In this document: in pieces, positions 7,713-10,472 of the stretch | How the letters are laid out: each line of letters opens with the position of its first letter | Position numbering within the stretch: the stretch's first letter is position 1 | Assembly: GCA_001464165.1 (NCBI GenBank) | Contig: LNEX01000452.1 | Span: 1-10,472 of the forward strand | Direction of reading: 5' to 3' | Source of the DNA: a bacterium Ga0077546 | GTDB lineage: Bacteria; Cyanobacteriota; Vampirovibrionia; Obscuribacterales; Obscuribacteraceae | DNA: 10,472 bases | The notes under the pieces: model-generated | Told to the model about the DNA's origin: nothing | Seen by the model: only the letters and a program-made list of their open reading frames with translations | Database searches by the model: none | Translations under genes and position numbers: made by a program

Positions 7713-9254
7713 CTAATTACGCACTCGCGGAGTCCAACGGCGCAACAAATTTTGGGCCTGAGCAGCCGACTTTGCTTTTGGGGTCACCTTTTTTAAAAGC
7801 TCAACGGCGCGGTTGTAATTGCCGTTCTTTGCGTACTGCATGGCCATCTGCACATAGGCATCGGCAAGAGTATCATTGTATTCAGGCATTAAAGCTTTTT
7901 CTTTCTGCAAGCGCTCAAGCACCGTCACGCCTTCTTCACAGCGGCCACGACTAATTAGAATAGAAGCGTTCTTGGCCTCGTCATTAGCCTTGTAGTAGGT
8001 ACCAAACTGGTAGCAACCAAAAATAACAAGACCACCAAGAGCAAGTGAGCGAAGAACCATCATGGTTTTAGCAGCAGAGCCTCGGCTCTTCTTGTTCTTC
8101 ACCGGTTTGGTCTGTGGGCCCCAATCAAGCAACGCGTTGGGATCATTGAGAGCAGAATAGCTATCTGAAGTTTCTGGTGCAGAAATACCATCATCGTTAG
8201 TTCTAAATACTAAGCCGCCCTTGCCTTGAAATGGAATCCAATTCTCGGGTGGGGCAACACTAACAGTCTTCTGCCGACCGTTGCAGGCAGCTTGAATATC
8301 TTCCCAAAGTTCTTCAGCACTCTGCTGGCGATCATTTGGGTTCTTGGACATGGCCTTCATAATGACGTCATTTATTTCTTTAGGGAAAGTAACTTGCTCA
8401 TTTACTGACCCCATCGATGGTGCCTGATTATTGACATGCATCAGCATCAATGCCATCAAATCATCCGCAGCAAACGGTCTTCTTCCAGTTAGAGTTTCAA
8501 AGAAAACCACACCCATAGAATAAATATCGGTGCGATAGTCAACATCAACACCACGGCATTGTTCGGGGCTCATATAGGCAGGCGAGCCACAAACTTTTCC
8601 TTCAATAGTCAACGAAGCGGAAGTGGCACCGGTGTCGGTCCACATTTTTGCTACGCCAAAGTCGAGCACTCTAACAGCATTCTTCTTAACGAGATCAGGG
8701 GCGTCAAGGTTGCCATCAATATCTACTTCTTCGAGCACGATGTTTTCGGGTTTAAGGTCGCGGTGTATTACGCGGCTGCGATGGGCTTCACCTACAGCGG
8801 CGCAAACCTGTGAAAAGAGTGGCAAAGCTTGTTTAAGATCAACAAAGCCACGTTTACGAAGCACGTCGGAGAGAGTCACACCGTTCAAGAGCTCGGTGAC
8901 AATGTAAGGCTGACCTTCATCAACAACACCAAAGTCATATAGTCGAATAATATTCGGATGACTCAAACGGCTGACAGCCTTAGCTTCGCGGTGGAAGCGC
9001 TTAACCGAATCTGAATTGCTACCGAGAAAGTGGTGCAGCAATTTAACTGCCATCTCGCGCCCAGTAGACTCTTGAATGGCCTTATAAACCACGCCCATAG
9101 AGCCTTTGCCGACAGGGCAGAGAATGCGATATTTTTCACCCAGGACTTTGCCAATTACAGGATCGTCCGGCACAGAAATAAGCTTTGCACCGTCATCGGG
9201 GCACTGCTCAAAATCGCCTTGAAAGTGAGTGTTACACTGAAGACAAAGCTTCAT
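7713..9254 (-). CDS. PknB-like Ser/Thr protein kinase with N-terminal Cys ribbon, one membrane helix and helical-repeat tail
   Basis: A 513-residue protein starting at ATG 9254 and ending at TAG 7713. Residues 1-24 form a small Cys motif (C4, C7, C18 in CPDDG), perhaps metal-binding though only three Cys are present. The kinase spans about 42-305: GKGSMG 49-54, K71, E90, HRDLKPEN 165-172, DFG 199-201, SPEQ 230-233, all canonical, so it should be active and of the PknB/Hanks type. A polar linker follows (about 306-399), then one membrane helix at about 400-421, then about 92 residues of paired helices resembling TPR repeats, presumably outside the membrane as a sensor. The gene begins one base after the stop of the upstream gene, so the two are surely cotranscribed and probably coupled. 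Its tail resembles that of the neighbour, which suggests the two work together. It differs clearly from the HRDxTP kinases on the other strand. Confidence 0.93.
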   Translation of the reverse strand: MKLCLQCNTHFQGDFEQCPDDGAKLISVPDDPVIGKVLGEKYRILCPVGKGSMGVVYKAIQESTGREMAVKLLHHFLGSNSDSVKRFHREAKAVSRLSHPNIIRLYDFGVVDEGQPYIVTELLNGVTLSDVLRKRGFVDLKQALPLFSQVCAAVGEAHRSRVIHRDLKPENIVLEEVDIDGNLDAPDLVKKNAVRVLDFGVAKMWTDTGATSASLTIEGKVCGSPAYMSPEQCRGVDVDYRTDIYSMGVVFFETLTGRRPFAADDLMALMLMHVNNQAPSMGSVNEQVTFPKEINDVIMKAMSKNPNDRQQSAEELWEDIQAACNGRQKTVSVAPPENWIPFQGKGGLVFRTNDDGISAPETSDSYSALNDPNALLDWGPQTKPVKNKKSRGSAAKTMMVLRSLALGGLVIFGCYQFGTYYKANDEAKNASILISRGRCEEGVTVLERLQKEKALMPEYNDTLADAYVQMAMQYAKNGNYNRAVELLKKVTPKAKSAAQAQNLLRRWTPRVRN

Positions 9255-9255
9255 C

Positions 9256-10472
9256 TCAGTTCTTCTTCACCTTCTTTTTAAGCTTCCGTAGAAGCTTTTG
9301 AGCGTCCTTGTACTTCTTCGAGCGACTAGGTATCTTCTCAAGCAATTTTATAGCCTCAGAGGGATCCTCGTCATCGACTTTGTTGGCCAACTGATAGTAG
9401 ATTGAATGAAGCTTCTCACCTTCACTTGCAGTGATTTTGCCTGAATTTACTTTCGACTCTAGAAGTTCTCTAGCCCGATCTAGTTCACCATTTTTGATCA
9501 TTTGATCAATTGAAGCTTTTACTTCTGCGCCCGGTTTTGAATCAGGCAAATTGAACTTAATCATTCCGCTTTGATATGCAAAGAAGGCACCACCACCGAT
9601 TATAACAAGCAGAACCACGATGGCAATTATTGGCCGTATATCTATCCCCGGCATTCGCGATGCACGAGCCCTGTTGCGAGGCGGTGCTTGCGAGTTACCT
9701 TTGCCACCACGAATGGCGCTAGTCTGCTCAGGGGTGATAGCCTCAGCCACTGTTCTAGTAGGCAGCTCAGGCATTTTGGTACCATGCTGAGAAATTTTGG
9801 CAGAACCAAGAATTCGATTGACCAACTCAGCCCGGGTAGAGGGTGAATCATCAACTTGTGGAGGAAGCTGACTGAGTGAGTTGACAGAAGGAGAAGTACC
9901 AGTGCCCACAGTCGACTGTTGCGACTGGGCCTGTGCTTCAGCCTGCTGCTGAATCTGTGCCATAGCATCTATATTGGCAGCCGAAGCAGATGGCGGCCGG
10001 TTTTGCTCTTCGAGTTTACGATTTAGGGCGGCAATTCTAGCGCTGACTGCATCGTTTGATACTGTTGCTTGAGGCATTCCCGATACACCATCATACGGAT
10101 TTGCCATGCCGGACCCAGAACCCGAGCCTAATGGCGGTTGGCCTTGACTGGCGTGTCCGGTTTGCGACGATGATGGCGAGTTAAATGGCGACGAAAACGG
10201 GGACGAACCACCGAAGGGTGAGCTCATAGCTTCCCCCTGGTTCGGCTGCTGATTGTAATCACCAGGCTTAAGAGTTTCGACTTGGCGGCTGACTTTACCT
10301 GGCGGCTTGTTGATCTCAGCGGCTATTTTAGAAGCAGAATCACTCGGGGTTCTCTTATCATCAGGAGATTTGTGAGGTGCTTTACTTGCCACCTCCAACA
10401 GGCGAGAGAGCGCATCTACTTTGTTAGCTTGAGTTTGAGTAAGAGGCGTGTCTACCTCAACTTGATTGGAAG
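9256..10472 (-). CDS. Low-complexity single-pass membrane protein with helical-repeat tail, N-terminus cut by right edge
   Basis: The reading frame stays open to the last base; TTG 10398 is only the first possible start and the 24 codons upstream of it read naturally (DALSRLLEVA runs across it), so the gene probably begins beyond the window. I do not recognise a named family. Numbered from 10398: residues 1-250 are rich in Ser, Pro, Gln and Gly and mostly disordered, with an SSPF-type repeat at 59-77 and a Gln/Ala coiled-coil-like stretch at about 143-162; a basic patch RNRARASR at 241-248 precedes one membrane helix at about 254-276. The last 90 residues are helical and end in a Lys-rich tail. 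That tail matches the C-terminus of the next kinase in spacing and key residues (A-x-x-LLE, Y-x-Q-x-A, A-x-x-LLxK, AQxLLR). By the positive-inside rule the low-complexity part is cytoplasmic, where it could be a kinase substrate or scaffold. Stop TGA 9256-9258. Confidence 0.75.
   Translation of the reverse strand, partial: SNQVEVDTPLTQTQANKVDALSRLLEVASKAPHKSPDDKRTPSDSASKIAAEINKPPGKVSRQVETLKPGDYNQQPNQGEAMSSPFGGSSPFSSPFNSPSSSQTGHASQGQPPLGSGSGSGMANPYDGVSGMPQATVSNDAVSARIAALNRKLEEQNRPPSASAANIDAMAQIQQQAEAQAQSQQSTVGTGTSPSVNSLSQLPPQVDDSPSTRAELVNRILGSAKISQHGTKMPELPTRTVAEAITPEQTSAIRGGKGNSQAPPRNRARASRMPGIDIRPIIAIVVLLVIIGGGAFFAYQSGMIKFNLPDSKPGAEVKASIDQMIKNGELDRARELLESKVNSGKITASEGEKLHSIYYQLANKVDDEDPSEAIKLLEKIPSRSKKYKDAQKLLRKLKKKVKKN

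Noticed and set aside
7772..9281. Several plus-strand open frames across the minus-strand kinase
   Set aside because: They are antisense to a well-supported kinase, show no recognisable motif and have no good ribosome sites.

Overview
The window looks like part of a bacterial chromosome rich in membrane-bound Ser/Thr protein kinases. The style of these kinases (an N-terminal CxxC...CPDDG ribbon, a PknB-type domain, one membrane helix and a helical-repeat tail; and membrane/PH-like/kinase proteins with an HRDxTPxN catalytic loop) reminds me of Candidatus Obscuribacterales (Melainabacteria/Vampirovibrionia, Cyanobacteriota). That assignment is from memory of family style only and is tentative; no rRNA or other marker is present. 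No mobile element, CRISPR array, tRNA or rRNA was seen.

Layout. 1-510 (+) is the C-terminal part of a TatD-family metal-dependent hydrolase, cut by the left edge. 563-7625 (+) is a tandemly duplicated two-gene cassette, A1-B1-A2-B2. A1 (563-2646) and A2 (4129-6168) are long membrane kinases with two PH-like segments. B1 (2660-4132) and B2 (6198-7625) are shorter membrane kinases with one PH-like segment. The genes are tightly packed; B1 overlaps A2 by the four bases GTGA, so the whole run is probably one operon. 7713-10472 (-) holds two convergent, nearly abutting genes: an N-terminally cut low-complexity membrane protein with a helical-repeat tail (9256-10472), then a canonical PknB-like kinase whose C-terminal tail resembles that of its neighbour (7713-9254).

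Main observation. The conserved N-terminus of A1 and A2 lies outside the frame of the nearest ordinary start-bearing leader. In both genes a GTG start (GTGAGTAG, at 563 and 4129) opens a short basic leader, and the rest of the protein continues in the -1 frame. The crossing point is the same in both, an A-run AAA codon followed by I-x-L, with zero-frame stops at or just after it. The -1-frame residues upstream of the first ATG/TTG align without gaps to the true N-termini of B1 and B2. This fits programmed -1 frameshifting, non-canonical AUU/AUA initiation, or a paired A-run undercall.

State of the genes. B1, B2 and the minus-strand kinase look intact. A2 has lost about 32-35 bases that should encode the DFG/DFD metal-binding loop and is frameshifted there, so it is probably a dead kinase. 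A1 keeps its frame but has DFD for DFG, Asp for the alpha-C Glu, and is about 14 residues short in the kinase C-lobe. All four cassette kinases have Thr in place of the catalytic-loop Lys. The cassette is presumably a membrane signalling module whose A member is drifting or regulated unusually; its ligand and substrates cannot be read from the sequence.
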